Assembly (NCBI GenBank): GCA_965215155.1
Contig: CBDCCY010000002.1
Coordinates: forward strand, 496,001-560,000
DNA: 64,000 nt
Reading direction: 5' to 3'
Origin: JAGWAJ01 sp965215155
GTDB taxonomy: Bacteria; Acidobacteriota; Vicinamibacteria; Vicinamibacterales; UBA8438
In this document: piece after piece, positions 42,991-52,029 of the stretch
Position numbering within the stretch: position 1 is the first letter of the stretch
Layout of the letters: each line of letters opens with the position of its first letter
Notes under the pieces: model-generated
Told to the model about the DNA's origin: nothing
Database searches by the model: none
The model's input: the letters and a program-made list of their open reading frames with translations, nothing else
Position numbers and translations under genes: made by a program

Positions 42991-43438
42991 AGAACGTCCG
43001 TCTGCTGTCGAGCAGCACGGTGACCGGCCCGTCGTTGACGAGGTTCACGTCCATCACGGAACGGAACACACCTGTCTCCACCCGCGTTCCCGATTCGCGG
43101 AGGGCGCCGACGAGCGCGTCGTAGGCCGCACGGGCCGCCGGCGGGGACGCGGCGGCGTCGAACGAGGGACGGCGGCCGCGCCGGCAGTCGCCGTACAGCG
43201 TGAACTGCGATACGACCAGCGCCGCCCCGCCGACGTCCGCGAGCGAGCGGTCGAAGCGCCCCGCCGCATCCTCGAACAGCCGCAGGTCGCGCACCTTGCG
43301 CGCGACGTAGGCGACATCGGCCTCCCCATCGTCGCGTCCGACGCCGACGAGCACGACGACGCCGCGTGCGATGCGGCCGACGACCTCACCGTCGACAGCG
43401 ACCGAGGCGGAGCGCACGCGCTGGATGACAGCTCGCAT
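42989..43438 (-). CDS. dtd: D-aminoacyl-tRNA deacylase
   Basis: A 149-residue proofreading enzyme that hydrolyses D-aminoacyl-tRNAs (and Gly-tRNA-Ala). The sequence begins MRAVIQRVRSASVAVDGEVVG and contains SQFTLYGDCRRGRRPSF and the cross-subunit Gly-cisPro motif in VNDGPVTVLLDS, all diagnostic. Length is exactly typical. The genes of the TtcA-like protein (upstream, 36 bases) and CPBP protease (downstream) run in the same direction. Confidence 0.96.
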   Translation of the reverse strand: MRAVIQRVRSASVAVDGEVVGRIARGVVVLVGVGRDDGEADVAYVARKVRDLRLFEDAAGRFDRSLADVGGAALVVSQFTLYGDCRRGRRPSFDAAASPPAARAAYDALVGALRESGTRVETGVFRSVMDVNLVNDGPVTVLLDSRRTF

Positions 43439-43474
43439 CGCGATTCGCCGCTGCAGCTCCGGACCGCTCCGCGG

Positions 43475-44296
43475 TCAGGGCACGGCCATCCCGGCCCGGA
43501 TCGGGGTGCCGGCCCTGCCGGCCTGGGCCCGCAGCTCGGCCACCGGGTTCAGCCGCGTATCGAGAAGATGGCGCGGCGCCACGTTGCCGAGCGCGCGCAG
43601 CATGGACTGTTTGATACCCGGGTGCTCGCGCTCGAGGTCGAGCAGCCAGCGCTTGATGCGTTGCCGCTTCAGGCTCAGGTCTCCGCAGACGGGACAGCAG
43701 CATCCGATCACCTCGAGCTCGCGCTCTCTCGTATACGCACGCGCCTCGTCCTCCGACACGTAGACGAGCGGCCGGATGACGACGTGACGCCGGTCGTCGG
43801 ACAACAGCCGGGCCGGCATCGCCTTCAGGGACCCCGCAAAGAAGAGATTCAGCAGCAGGGTCTCGATGAAGTCGTCCGCGTGATGCCCGAGGGCAATCTT
43901 CGTGGCCCCGACGTCGGCCGCCAACCGGTAGAGCACGCCTCGGCGCAGCCGCGCGCAGAGCGAGCAGGGAGTGGCTTCGGCGTCGAGCACATCGTCCATG
44001 ATGTCGCCGATCGAGGTGTGCTCGATGCGGTGCTCCCATCCCCGGGCCGCGCAGGTGCGGGAGATGACGGCGTGCTTGTAGTCCGTATAGCCGGAGTCGA
44101 CGTTGACCGCAACGAGGGAGAAGCGGACCGGCGCCCGGCGCCGGAGCGCGTCGAGCAGGCTCATCAGCGCCCAGCTGTCCTTGCCGCCGGACAGGCCGAC
44201 CATCACCCGATCGCCGTCCTCGATGAGGTCGAACGCCTTGATGGCGCGCGTGACCTTGCGCGCCAGTCGAGCTTCCAGCGTGCTCTGGTAGGGCAT
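43475..44296 (-). CDS. TtcA/TilS-type PP-loop tRNA thiolation protein
   Basis: A 273-residue ATP-pyrophosphatase. The PP-loop SGGKDSWALMSLL (~36) activates the target base. Cysteine pairs TPCSLCARLRRG and CCCPVCGD are the cluster ligands and catalytic cysteines seen in TtcA (2-thiocytidine at tRNA position 32), and GHHADDFIETLLLNLFF is the family's second hallmark. A CxxC near the C-terminal third supports a 4Fe-4S type enzyme. TtcA is the best fit; a TtuA-like thiouridine role is less likely. Confidence 0.87.
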   Translation of the reverse strand: MPYQSTLEARLARKVTRAIKAFDLIEDGDRVMVGLSGGKDSWALMSLLDALRRRAPVRFSLVAVNVDSGYTDYKHAVISRTCAARGWEHRIEHTSIGDIMDDVLDAEATPCSLCARLRRGVLYRLAADVGATKIALGHHADDFIETLLLNLFFAGSLKAMPARLLSDDRRHVVIRPLVYVSEDEARAYTRERELEVIGCCCPVCGDLSLKRQRIKRWLLDLEREHPGIKQSMLRALGNVAPRHLLDTRLNPVAELRAQAGRAGTPIRAGMAVP

Positions 44297-44381
44297 ACGA
44301 GGGCCGCCAGAACCGCCCGGGCGGTCGCGGTTGCGGCGCCGGGCGGCCAGTCTACACCAAGCGCCGCCCCACCGCCACGGT

Positions 44382-46301
44382 TCACAACAGGTCGCGTACC
44401 GACGGTGCGGCCCCGTCGTCGATGCGCACGGCGATGCGGAGCGCCACGCCAAGGTAGCGGCCGTCGGTGGTTCCCGGCTCCACCAGGCGCGGAACGAATC
44501 CGCTTTCGCTTCGTACGGAGAGCAGATAGGCCCAGCTTCGGCGCGAGTACACGCCCTCGGGCCGCAAGGTGATCTCGCGGGCGACGCCCGGGTCGAGGTC
44601 GATGCGTTGCGCCTCCCCTCCCATGCGCACCTCGACCGAGTTCGCGACCCGGGACCGGAGGGTCAACGTGGCCTCCGCTATCCGTGGGCCGCTGCGTACG
44701 ATGATCTCGGTGCGGCGTCCGCCGGCGACCCAGATTCCCGGCGGCTCGGGCCCGTACACGTTGTGGTCCATGTAGTACAGGAGCACGGGAGGGTCGCCGT
44801 ACTCGATGCGCGCGCGGGGCGGGTAGCGGTTGATCGGCAGGTCGTTGACCATGGTCAGCTCGACCGGCAGCGCGCGCAACAGGCCCCGCTCCACGGCGAG
44901 GTAGGGCTCCTTGGCCGCGACGAACGGGTTCGCCAGGATGTGCGCCGTGAAGAGCCCGCCACCGATCCACGCAGCCGCCACCGGACCGAGGGACGCGAGG
45001 CGGGGCGTGATGAAGAACAACGCCGGGTAGATGCTCAGGAAGTACCGGTTGCCGGACGGTCCGCCGCCGCCGGACCAGGTGTACGGCATGTAGACGATCG
45101 TGCCCACGGCAGTTGCGGCCACGGTCCCGAGGATGAGCCAGCCCCGGAGCGTACGGTCGGCCGGGTTCCGCAAGAAGAGGAAGGCGGCCACGAGCCCCGG
45201 GAAGAAGAACGGCAGGACGCCGAAATGACGCCCGACCGCGAAGTACCACAGGTTCGCGCCGAGCATGCGGAGGAAGCCGGCCGGATCGAGCCGCTCCTCC
45301 ACCACGACCTCATTCGTGCTCACCTCCGTCCCCAGGCTGTAGAAGGTCAGTCCCTCGCGCTCGAACGGAAAGATCTCGTAGAAGGTCCTCCGGTCGCCCC
45401 CCTGGTAGATCACCTCCCCGGTGATGAGAGCGTTGACCGCGAAGGCGAAGGTCACCGTCAGCGCGAACGCCGTCCCCGTGGCGAGACCGGCCCCGATGCG
45501 GCGGCGCCCCCACGCGGCGAGCACCGGCGGCACGATGAGCAGGACGTTCAGGGGCTTCGAGAAGGTCACCAGGCCGAGCACGACGGCGGCCGCGACGTCC
45601 GTCCACCGACCCCGCAGCCTCGTGGCTGCACCCGCGGCGTCGGGCGGCGCCACGTCCTTGTAGAACCAGAGGAAGTAGGCGTAGACGACTCCCGCGACGT
45701 GAAACGTCTCCGAGGTGAAGAGCACGGCGTACACCGGCACTATCGAGACGCCGAAGAATCCCAGCGCGTATGCGAACGAGAGACCGCGGGGCGAGTACGC
45801 GGCGAGAAAGCGGTAGCCGAGAAGGACCACCCCCACCAGGAGCACGACGTGGAGGACGAGCAACCCGTTCAGCCCCGCGAGCCGCACGAAGGGCGCCGCC
45901 AGCACGGAGTAGACGTAGGCCTTGCCGAAATAGAGTCGATCGCCGGCTCGCCGGCTGCCCCCACCCTGCTTGAGGAAGATGCCCTGCGGGCCGTCGTGAT
46001 AGATCTGGTAGAAGCGCTCGACGTCCCGCGCCTCGTAGGCGAGGTCGCCGTCGTAGGCCACGCTGAGCGCCATGGCTACGTAGGTCGCTTCGTCGCCCTT
46101 GAGACCGCCCGTCGTTCGGACGGCGTCCATCGAGAGCGCCGCGCCGCAGCCGACGACGAGCATGGCGGCTGTCACGACCACTCCGGCGTCGAGACGGCGA
46201 GGCTTCGCCCCGCCGCCGAAACCGGCCGCGCCGAGGCCGAATCTCGCCGCGACGGCGGCCGCACGGCGCAGCAGGTGCACCGCGCAATTATGGAACAGCA
46301 A
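44382..46301 (-). CDS. GT-C-type polytopic membrane protein (glycosyltransferase-like)
   Basis: A 639-residue protein with about ten or more hydrophobic helices in residues 40-460 and a C-terminal soluble beta domain (~490-639). An acidic pair in the first loop (GGLKGDEATYVAMALSVAYDGD) is placed like the catalytic DE of GT-C enzymes (ArnT/PMT superfamily), which transfer sugars from polyprenyl-phosphate donors outside the membrane. The acceptor and sugar are unknown. Its 5' end overlaps the divergent AlgJ-like gene by 12 bases, so one of the two starts may lie further inside. It belongs to an envelope-polysaccharide neighbourhood. Confidence 0.75.
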   Translation of the reverse strand: MLFHNCAVHLLRRAAAVAARFGLGAAGFGGGAKPRRLDAGVVVTAAMLVVGCGAALSMDAVRTTGGLKGDEATYVAMALSVAYDGDLAYEARDVERFYQIYHDGPQGIFLKQGGGSRRAGDRLYFGKAYVYSVLAAPFVRLAGLNGLLVLHVVLLVGVVLLGYRFLAAYSPRGLSFAYALGFFGVSIVPVYAVLFTSETFHVAGVVYAYFLWFYKDVAPPDAAGAATRLRGRWTDVAAAVVLGLVTFSKPLNVLLIVPPVLAAWGRRRIGAGLATGTAFALTVTFAFAVNALITGEVIYQGGDRRTFYEIFPFEREGLTFYSLGTEVSTNEVVVEERLDPAGFLRMLGANLWYFAVGRHFGVLPFFFPGLVAAFLFLRNPADRTLRGWLILGTVAATAVGTIVYMPYTWSGGGGPSGNRYFLSIYPALFFITPRLASLGPVAAAWIGGGLFTAHILANPFVAAKEPYLAVERGLLRALPVELTMVNDLPINRYPPRARIEYGDPPVLLYYMDHNVYGPEPPGIWVAGGRRTEIIVRSGPRIAEATLTLRSRVANSVEVRMGGEAQRIDLDPGVAREITLRPEGVYSRRSWAYLLSVRSESGFVPRLVEPGTTDGRYLGVALRIAVRIDDGAAPSVRDLL

Positions 46302-47387
46302 CGGTCGCGACAGAAACAGCGCATCCGTGCCCGCGGTCCGAGCGGTCGTTCTGCGCGGACGCTGCGTCGCGGCCGCGCGTCCGGTGCGGCGCCGCTACTG
46401 GCGGCCGCCCTGCTTGCGGCAGCGTGCGGGCCGCAGGTCGCCGATGGGCTCGCCGACGATCTTGGCGCGACCTTCGGGGCGCTCGCGGCGGAAGCGGAAG
46501 CGAGCGGCTCCGTCACCGTGGCGGGGCAGGAGGGCTGGCTATTCTCTGCCTCCGAGCTGCGCCACCTCGCCGGCGGCCCCTTCGGCGCCTTCGACACGCT
46601 GGCGGCGATCCTCGGCCTGAATCGGGAGCTGGCAGCGCGCGGCATCGAACTGCTGCTGGTACCCGTGCCGCCCAAGGCGGTCATCTATGCCGACAAGGTC
46701 GGCGCAGACGACCCGGTCGTGCCCATCCCCGTGCCGCGTCTCGATCCGCACCACCGCGCGTTCTACACCCTGCTGCGGAGCCAGGGGGTCGACGTCCTCG
46801 ACCTCACGGAACGTTTCCTGGACGACCGCTTTCACGGCGAGGGCCCGCTCTACTGCCGGCAGGACACGCACTGGTCGGGCATCGGCTGCGTCGTCGCCGC
46901 CGAGGAGATCGCGGACCTGGTGCGGGAGCGCCCGTGGTTCGCCGCGCTGGACACCCGGTCTTACCGGTACGGATGGCAGTCGACGACGATCGACGGCGAC
47001 CTGGCCCGGGACTACGACGCCGTGACCGCCCGTGAGGAGCTGCGGCTGCGCACCATCGCCGCGGGAGGCGAGGGGCGTCCGTCGGCCGTCCCTCCCGCTC
47101 CCGACAGCCCGATCACGCTGCTCGGCGACACTCACGTGCTCGTGTTCCACGCCGGGGAGGAGATGCACGCCGCGGGGTCGGGGCTCGCCGATCAACTCGT
47201 CTACGAGCTCGGACTGCCTCTCGATGTCGTGGCCTCCGACAGCCCCGGCGCAGCCCTCGCCGCCCTGCGGAGACGCGCGCGGGCGGATCCCGCCTCCTGG
47301 GACGGGAAGCGGCTGGTGATCTGGTGCTTCGCGGCCCGCGCGTTCACGGCCGCGGGAGCCTGGCGGGCGACCCCGAACGACGACTGA
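46290..47387 (+). CDS. AlgJ/AlgX-like SGNH-type lipoprotein
   Basis: A 365-residue lipoprotein. An Arg-rich start is followed by LLAAALLAAACG with a lipobox Cys (~47). The domain resembles the SGNH-hydrolase-like AlgJ/AlgX acetyltransferases of exopolysaccharides: it begins GQEGWLFSASELRHL, and the Asp-His pair is in YCRQDTHWSGIG. At the position of the usual nucleophile block the sequence is TLLGDTHVLVF, that is Thr instead of Ser after GD, so activity may be altered. The ATG at 46290 has no good ribosome binding site and overlaps the divergent gene. It could O-acetylate a surface polysaccharide or have become a binding protein. Confidence 0.72.
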   Translation: MEQQRSRQKQRIRARGPSGRSARTLRRGRASGAAPLLAAALLAAACGPQVADGLADDLGATFGALAAEAEASGSVTVAGQEGWLFSASELRHLAGGPFGAFDTLAAILGLNRELAARGIELLLVPVPPKAVIYADKVGADDPVVPIPVPRLDPHHRAFYTLLRSQGVDVLDLTERFLDDRFHGEGPLYCRQDTHWSGIGCVVAAEEIADLVRERPWFAALDTRSYRYGWQSTTIDGDLARDYDAVTAREELRLRTIAAGGEGRPSAVPPAPDSPITLLGDTHVLVFHAGEEMHAAGSGLADQLVYELGLPLDVVASDSPGAALAALRRRARADPASWDGKRLVIWCFAARAFTAAGAWRATPNDD

Positions 47388-47428
47388 AGCACCGCTACCG
47401 AGGCCGACGCTCCCAACGGGGATCCGGC

Positions 47429-48325
47429 TCAGAAGCGGATCCGGAAGCCGCCCCCGACCTCTGCGCCACCCACCCGCAGGAAGACGCGGCCGGTCCTCGC
47501 CGCCGGAAGGTCGACCGTGGCGGCGGCGTACCGCACCATGAAACCGACGCCGACGCGGCGCGTCGGCATGTACGTCACGTCCACCCCCACGTGGCCGCCG
47601 ACCGCGTTCCGCCGGTGCTCGCCGGTCTGGACGAGGTCGACCCGCACCGCCTCGAACGGAGGCCCGCCCGCCTCGCGGACCGTCACGTTGGTGACGACTC
47701 CCTGGAACACGTTGTAGAGTGACGGCCCGGCGAAGACCGACGCCTCGATGCGCTCGACGATGGGGAACCGCCAGGCGACGAAGGCGTGGGTCACGCGCTG
47801 CCGGTGCCGGAACGAGAGCTCGCGGAGCGGCAGATCGCGGAACGCGCCATGCAAGATGGGATGCGGCACCGTGCCCGTGAGGGTCGTGGCGTCGGACGTG
47901 GCGAGCTGCGTGTAGCTGGCGCCGACCGACAGATCGCGCCACAGCCGCAGGCTGCCGCCGGCATCGATCATCCCCGCCCGGCCGATGACGTGCGTCGATT
48001 GCAGCTGGGCGTCCTCGTCGTAGGCACGGAAGCCGAGGTTGTCGGCCATACGCCGGTTGCCGTCCTGAGAAGCGCCGTTGACGTGAACGCCGACCCGCCC
48101 CGCGAACCAGGAGATCCAGCCCGGCAGGCCCGCCGGGCCGGACCGCGCGTCCCGCTCGTCCGGCCCCGCCTGCGTTTCCGCTTCCTCGGAGGCGCCGCGC
48201 TCGGCCGCGAGCGTCGGCTTCCCGGCCGAGGTTGGTGAGGTACCGTCCGCGGCCCGTGCGGTCGCGCCCCCGGCCATCGCCAGCGCAACCGTCAGCAGGG
48301 GCACGCCGAGGCGCTCAGTCCACAC
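47429..48325 (-). CDS. putative outer-membrane beta-barrel protein
   Basis: About 298 residues. I chose GTG 48325 because GGAGG lies nine bases before it; an ATG at 48346 would add seven residues and overlap the upstream gene more. A signal peptide (RLGVPLLTVALAMAGGATARA) precedes a Ser/Glu-rich linker. A strand-rich region follows (VGVHVNGASQDGNRR, LSVGASYTQLATSD, RVGVGFMVRYAAATVDL) ending in GGGFRIRF, with the terminal Phe expected for Bam-dependent insertion. The function is unknown. It overlaps the GDSL hydrolase stop by 11 bases, so the two are translated from one transcript. Confidence 0.72.
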   Translation of the reverse strand: MWTERLGVPLLTVALAMAGGATARAADGTSPTSAGKPTLAAERGASEEAETQAGPDERDARSGPAGLPGWISWFAGRVGVHVNGASQDGNRRMADNLGFRAYDEDAQLQSTHVIGRAGMIDAGGSLRLWRDLSVGASYTQLATSDATTLTGTVPHPILHGAFRDLPLRELSFRHRQRVTHAFVAWRFPIVERIEASVFAGPSLYNVFQGVVTNVTVREAGGPPFEAVRVDLVQTGEHRRNAVGGHVGVDVTYMPTRRVGVGFMVRYAAATVDLPAARTGRVFLRVGGAEVGGGFRIRF

Positions 48326-49442
48326 GCAGGGACCCTCCGTCGACATCGACGACCGGCGCGAGGCCCGGCCCGCGCGCCGACACCGGGCGGTCGTACTGCC
48401 TGACCAGGTGATCGAAGAACGCACCGGCCATCAGTCCGTAGCCTTCCGCGGTGGGGTGCAGGCCGTCCGGGCCGATGCACGGCAGCGGCCGTCCGCCGGC
48501 CGGGGCGCACATGCCTCCCGCCAGCACCCCGTGGATGTCGAGGAGCACCCCGCCCCGGCGCGCCGCCACGGCTCTAAGGCCGTCGTTGAACTCGGGGACC
48601 CGCTCCGCGTAGTCACCGCGGGCGCTCGAGCGAATCGGCGGCAGGGTGGCCAGGACGGGGTCGGCGCCCGCCGACTGCACCGCGCGCACCATCCGATCGA
48701 TGGCGTCGAGGGCGGCGGCGCTCCGGCCATCCTGATAGGCCAGGTCGTTCGTCCCTGCCATCAGGATGACGACCTCCGGCCGATGTCGCGCCAGCGCCGA
48801 CGCCAGCCGTCCCCGGGCCTCGACAGCCCTCTCTCCCGGCATGCCCTCGTTGAAAACGTGGATCGTCTGTGCCCGGTACGCGTTCCGCAACCGTTGCTCG
48901 AGCTGCGTGGGATAGGAACGCCCGACGGACACGGAGCCGCCGGACAGGACCCCGGCGGTCAGGCTGTCGCCGAACGCCAGGATCCGGGTCACGCCGAGCT
49001 CCGGCGGCGGCAGCACGCGCACGACGAACGTGCACGCCGCCGCCTGCCCGAGCCGGTCGGTGGCCGCGCACGACAACGTGGTGGCGCCGACCCGGAAGCC
49101 GGTCCCGGATGCCGGTTCGCACGAGACGGCGACCGGCGTTTCGCCGCCGCGCACCAGCGGAGAGGGATAGGCGATCGGGATCGGATTCCCGTCCGGCGAC
49201 TGCGCCCGTTGTTCGACCGGGCAATCGAGGCCGAGCACACCGACCTTGTGCGCGTTGAGCGGCGAAGGTGCGGCCGGGGGTACGAGAGACGATTCGGCGC
49301 ACGCCGCGGCAACGGCGATCGAGAAGCAAGCGGCCAGCCGACAACGTGGAAACACCGGGAACGCCAACAGAGACCACCGAACGCGTGACCATCTCACGCA
49401 ACCCGACGCACGCACGGTGTGAACGAAGCCGCGGTCGGTCAT
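48315..49442 (-). CDS. SGNH/GDSL hydrolase with N-terminal HYR-like domain
   Basis: A 375-residue exported esterase-type enzyme. A hydrophobic segment with a lipobox-like VAAAC (~40) precedes an ~85-residue beta domain of HYR type (DCPVEQRAQSPDG, VAVSCEPASGTGFRVGATTLSCAATD). The catalytic domain has the nucleophile block AFGDSLTAG, the oxyanion AGTNDLAYQD and the acid-base GPDGLHPTAEGY. It probably removes acyl groups from cell-surface or environmental glycans or lipids. The ATG lies one base after the GT2 gene stop (TAAGATG), so the genes are in one operon. Confidence 0.88.
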   Translation of the reverse strand: MTDRGFVHTVRASGCVRWSRVRWSLLAFPVFPRCRLAACFSIAVAAACAESSLVPPAAPSPLNAHKVGVLGLDCPVEQRAQSPDGNPIPIAYPSPLVRGGETPVAVSCEPASGTGFRVGATTLSCAATDRLGQAAACTFVVRVLPPPELGVTRILAFGDSLTAGVLSGGSVSVGRSYPTQLEQRLRNAYRAQTIHVFNEGMPGERAVEARGRLASALARHRPEVVILMAGTNDLAYQDGRSAAALDAIDRMVRAVQSAGADPVLATLPPIRSSARGDYAERVPEFNDGLRAVAARRGGVLLDIHGVLAGGMCAPAGGRPLPCIGPDGLHPTAEGYGLMAGAFFDHLVRQYDRPVSARGPGLAPVVDVDGGSLRVD

Positions 49443-49443
49443 C

Positions 49444-50433
49444 TTACCCCACGCCATCGGACGCACGGCCCGGTTCGTCGCCGCCCTCGGGCTCGAGCAC
49501 CTCGCGTACGACATAGATCGGCTTGTTCTGGGACTCGTGGTAGGTGCGGGCCTGGAGCTCGGCGAGCAACCCGAGCGTGACGAGCTGGAGGCCGCCGAAC
49601 GCGAGCAGGATCCCGAGCAACAGCAGTGGTCGGTCTCCTATCGCCTGGCCGGTGAACAGCCGGACGTAGCCGAGATACCCGGTGACGGCGGCGCCCGCGA
49701 GTCCCATCAGGAGTCCCGGCGGCCCGAACATCTGCAGCGGCCGCGTCGAGTAGCTGAGGAGGAACTTCACCGTGAACAGGTCGAGCACCACGCGGACCGT
49801 GCGCGACAGGCCGTAGTTCGATCGGCCGAAGCGCCGGGCCCGATGATTCACGGCCATCTCCGCGATGCGCACGCCCTGCTCGCTGGCGATCGCGGGTATG
49901 AAACGGTGCATCTCGCCGTAGAGTCGGAGCGGCCGGATCACCTCGCAGCGGAAGGCCTTGAGCGAGCAGCCGTAGTCGTGCAGGCGGACCCCGGTGATCC
50001 GCGAGATCAGGCCGTTGGCCACCATCGACGGCAGACGCCGCGTGAGCCACGGGTCCTTGCGGGCCCGGCGCCACCCGCAGACGATGTCGTGCCCTTCCTC
50101 GAGGCGGGCCACCAGCCCCGGGATGTCCCGCGGATCGTTCTGGAGATCGCCGTCCGACGTGACGATGATGCGACCGCGAGCCCTGGCGAACCCCGCTGCG
50201 AACGCCGCCGTCTGGCCGAAGTTGCGCCGCAGGCGCACCACGCGCACGTGCGGGTCGCCGGCGTGCAGATCGCAGAGGATTCGGAACGTGTCGTCGGTGC
50301 TCCCGTCGTCGATGAGCAGCAGCTCGTAGGGGCGCCCCCAGCCTCCCAGGGACTCGCTCAACTCCTGGTGGAGGGTCCGGAGATTCGGCGCCTCGTTCCT
50401 CAGAGGAATGACGACCGAGAGGTCAGGTGCCAT
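49444..50433 (-). CDS. GT2 glycosyltransferase (polyprenyl-phosphate sugar transferase)
   Basis: A 329-residue protein of the DPM1/GtrB/ArnC type. The GT2 catalytic domain begins LSVVIPLRNEAPNLRTLHQEL and has ELLLIDDGSTDDT, the DxD-like SDGDLQNDP and CGWRRARKDPW. Two C-terminal membrane helices (FGPPGLLMGLAGAAVTGYLG and LLLLGILLAFGGLQLVTLG) anchor it. Such enzymes make undecaprenyl- or dolichyl-phosphate sugars, the donors used by GT-C transferases like the one encoded at 44.4-46.3 kb. I chose ATG 50433. The operon continues into the GDSL hydrolase and barrel genes. Confidence 0.92.
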   Translation of the reverse strand: MAPDLSVVIPLRNEAPNLRTLHQELSESLGGWGRPYELLLIDDGSTDDTFRILCDLHAGDPHVRVVRLRRNFGQTAAFAAGFARARGRIIVTSDGDLQNDPRDIPGLVARLEEGHDIVCGWRRARKDPWLTRRLPSMVANGLISRITGVRLHDYGCSLKAFRCEVIRPLRLYGEMHRFIPAIASEQGVRIAEMAVNHRARRFGRSNYGLSRTVRVVLDLFTVKFLLSYSTRPLQMFGPPGLLMGLAGAAVTGYLGYVRLFTGQAIGDRPLLLLGILLAFGGLQLVTLGLLAELQARTYHESQNKPIYVVREVLEPEGGDEPGRASDGVG

Positions 50434-50494
50434 GGCGGTGACGGTCCGCATCCCGCGCGGGCTCCGAGTATAGCGTGCGGTCGTCCGATCGGCG

Positions 50495-51142
50495 TCACCG
50501 TCTCCGGCGCAGCGCCCAGACGGCGCCGGCCGCCGCTGCCGTAGCCGCAGCCGCAGCCAACGCGAGCGCCGCGCGCGGGTGCCGGGCGAGCGCGTCGGAC
50601 CCCGTGGACGCGACGCGGGCGACCCACGCGACCGCGTCCGCTCCGTAGCGCACGGCCAGCGTCGCCTCCCCGAAGTAGCGAAGGGCTCGACCACAGGCGA
50701 CGGCGGCGGCGAACCGCCACACCGGAACCCCCGCCACGCCCGCCAGCAGGACGAACATCTTGAACGGAGCCGGCGGCGGCAGGATGGCAGGGATGGCGAC
50801 CGCGAGCACGCCGTAGCGCTGCGACAGAGCCCGCGCGCGCTCCAGCCGCACACCCCCAAAGCGCCGCCGGGCCAGCGCGGCCCCGCCCGTGCGCCCGACG
50901 GCGTACAGCAGCAGGCATCCCGCCAGCGATCCGAGAGTCGCCATCGTCGCGTAGTAGACCAGCCGGTCCGGATCCTGGACGACCAGCCCGATGACGAGCA
51001 GATCGTTGATCTCGGGCAGGGAGAGCAGCGACGAATCGAGGAACGCGACGACGAAGAGCCCGGGGCCGCCCAGAGTGACGGCGAACGCCTCGAGCCAACT
51101 TGCGATGCGGGACACTTGCCGCCACGAGTATAGCGGCGGCAC
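50495..51142 (-). CDS. DedA/VTT-domain membrane protein
   Basis: A 215-residue polytopic membrane protein of the DedA (SNARE-associated, VTT) family, YqaA-like subgroup. It shows the first re-entrant region SSLLSLPEINDLLVIGLV, the glycine-rich MATLGSLAGCLLLYAVGRTGG and the conserved RYGVLAVAIPAILPPPAPFKMF. DedA proteins recycle polyprenyl-phosphate or phospholipids across the membrane, which fits the GT2/GT-C glycosylation genes next to it. The Ala-rich C-terminus ends in WALRRRR. Confidence 0.87.
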   Translation of the reverse strand: MPPLYSWRQVSRIASWLEAFAVTLGGPGLFVVAFLDSSLLSLPEINDLLVIGLVVQDPDRLVYYATMATLGSLAGCLLLYAVGRTGGAALARRRFGGVRLERARALSQRYGVLAVAIPAILPPPAPFKMFVLLAGVAGVPVWRFAAAVACGRALRYFGEATLAVRYGADAVAWVARVASTGSDALARHPRAALALAAAAATAAAAGAVWALRRRR

Positions 51143-51204
51143 GCGTCCGATCCCGGCGGCCCGCGGCGGGCCTCCCCCAACGCCGTCTCCGGTGGGCGAG
51201 AGGG

Positions 51205-52029
51205 TCAGGAAGCGCGGTCCGCGGTCCGGGGCGGGGCAGCGTCGCGGATGGCGGCCAGCATCTCGTCGTGAACGCGGCCGTTCGACGCGAGGACGTGGCC
51301 GTCCGTCGTCCGGAACGGGCCGCCGTACATGCCGCTCATCCGCCCGCCCGCCTCGTCCACGATCAGCGCGCCGGCGGCGGTGTCCCAGGGGTGCAGGCGC
51401 TGCTCCCAGAACCCGTCGAGGCGGCCCGCCGCGACGTAGCAGAGGTCGAGGGCGGCCGAGCCCAGGCGGCGCACGGCGCGCGCCCGACCCACGAACGCGC
51501 GGAAGAGACCGATGACCTCGTCGAGCGTCTCGTGCACGTCGTACGGGAAGCCCGTGCAGAGGAGGGCGTCGATCAACCGGCTGGTCGAGGATACGGCCAC
51601 GGGCGCCCCGTTCAGTCGCGCCCCGCCGCCCCGCTCGGCGGTGAAGAGCTCCTCGCGCAGTGGGTCGTACACGGCGGCCACGCGGGCCTCGCCCTCGATC
51701 TCCAGGGCGAGCGAGGCACAGAAGAACGGCAGTCCGTGCGCGTAGTTCACCGTGCCGTCGATCGGATCGAGGACCCAGCAGTGGGCTGCCCGGGGGTCCG
51801 GGGCCGCCCCCGCATCGAGTTCCTCGGCGACGATCGCGTGGGTCGGGAACCGCTCGCGAATCAGCGCCCGGACCATCGACTCGACCTCGACGTCCACCTC
51901 GGTGACGAGGTCTATGGGGCCCTTCTTCGTGACCGCGAGGTCGGTCCGGAAGCGGGAGAGCTGGATCTCTCCCGCCCGCAGCACAGCTTCGATTGCCGTC
52001 GCGACGAGGAGGGGATCTACGGTCTTCAA
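51205..52029 (-). CDS. inositol-1-monophosphatase family phosphatase
   Basis: A 274-residue Mg-dependent phosphatase. Metal-binding motifs are DLVTEVDVEVE, the later Glu in VAEELDAGA, WVLDPIDGTVNYAHGLPFF and HPWDTAAGALIVDEAGG. The family hydrolyses inositol phosphates and related sugar phosphates (SuhB type). The start is TTG 52029, whose last bases overlap the stop of the anti-sigma-type kinase gene (TTGA), indicating coupled translation. No ATG or GTG gives the conserved N-terminus (KTVDPLLVATAIEAVLRAG), so the unusual start seems real. Confidence 0.88.
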   Translation of the reverse strand: MKTVDPLLVATAIEAVLRAGEIQLSRFRTDLAVTKKGPIDLVTEVDVEVESMVRALIRERFPTHAIVAEELDAGAAPDPRAAHCWVLDPIDGTVNYAHGLPFFCASLALEIEGEARVAAVYDPLREELFTAERGGGARLNGAPVAVSSTSRLIDALLCTGFPYDVHETLDEVIGLFRAFVGRARAVRRLGSAALDLCYVAAGRLDGFWEQRLHPWDTAAGALIVDEAGGRMSGMYGGPFRTTDGHVLASNGRVHDEMLAAIRDAAPPRTADRAS

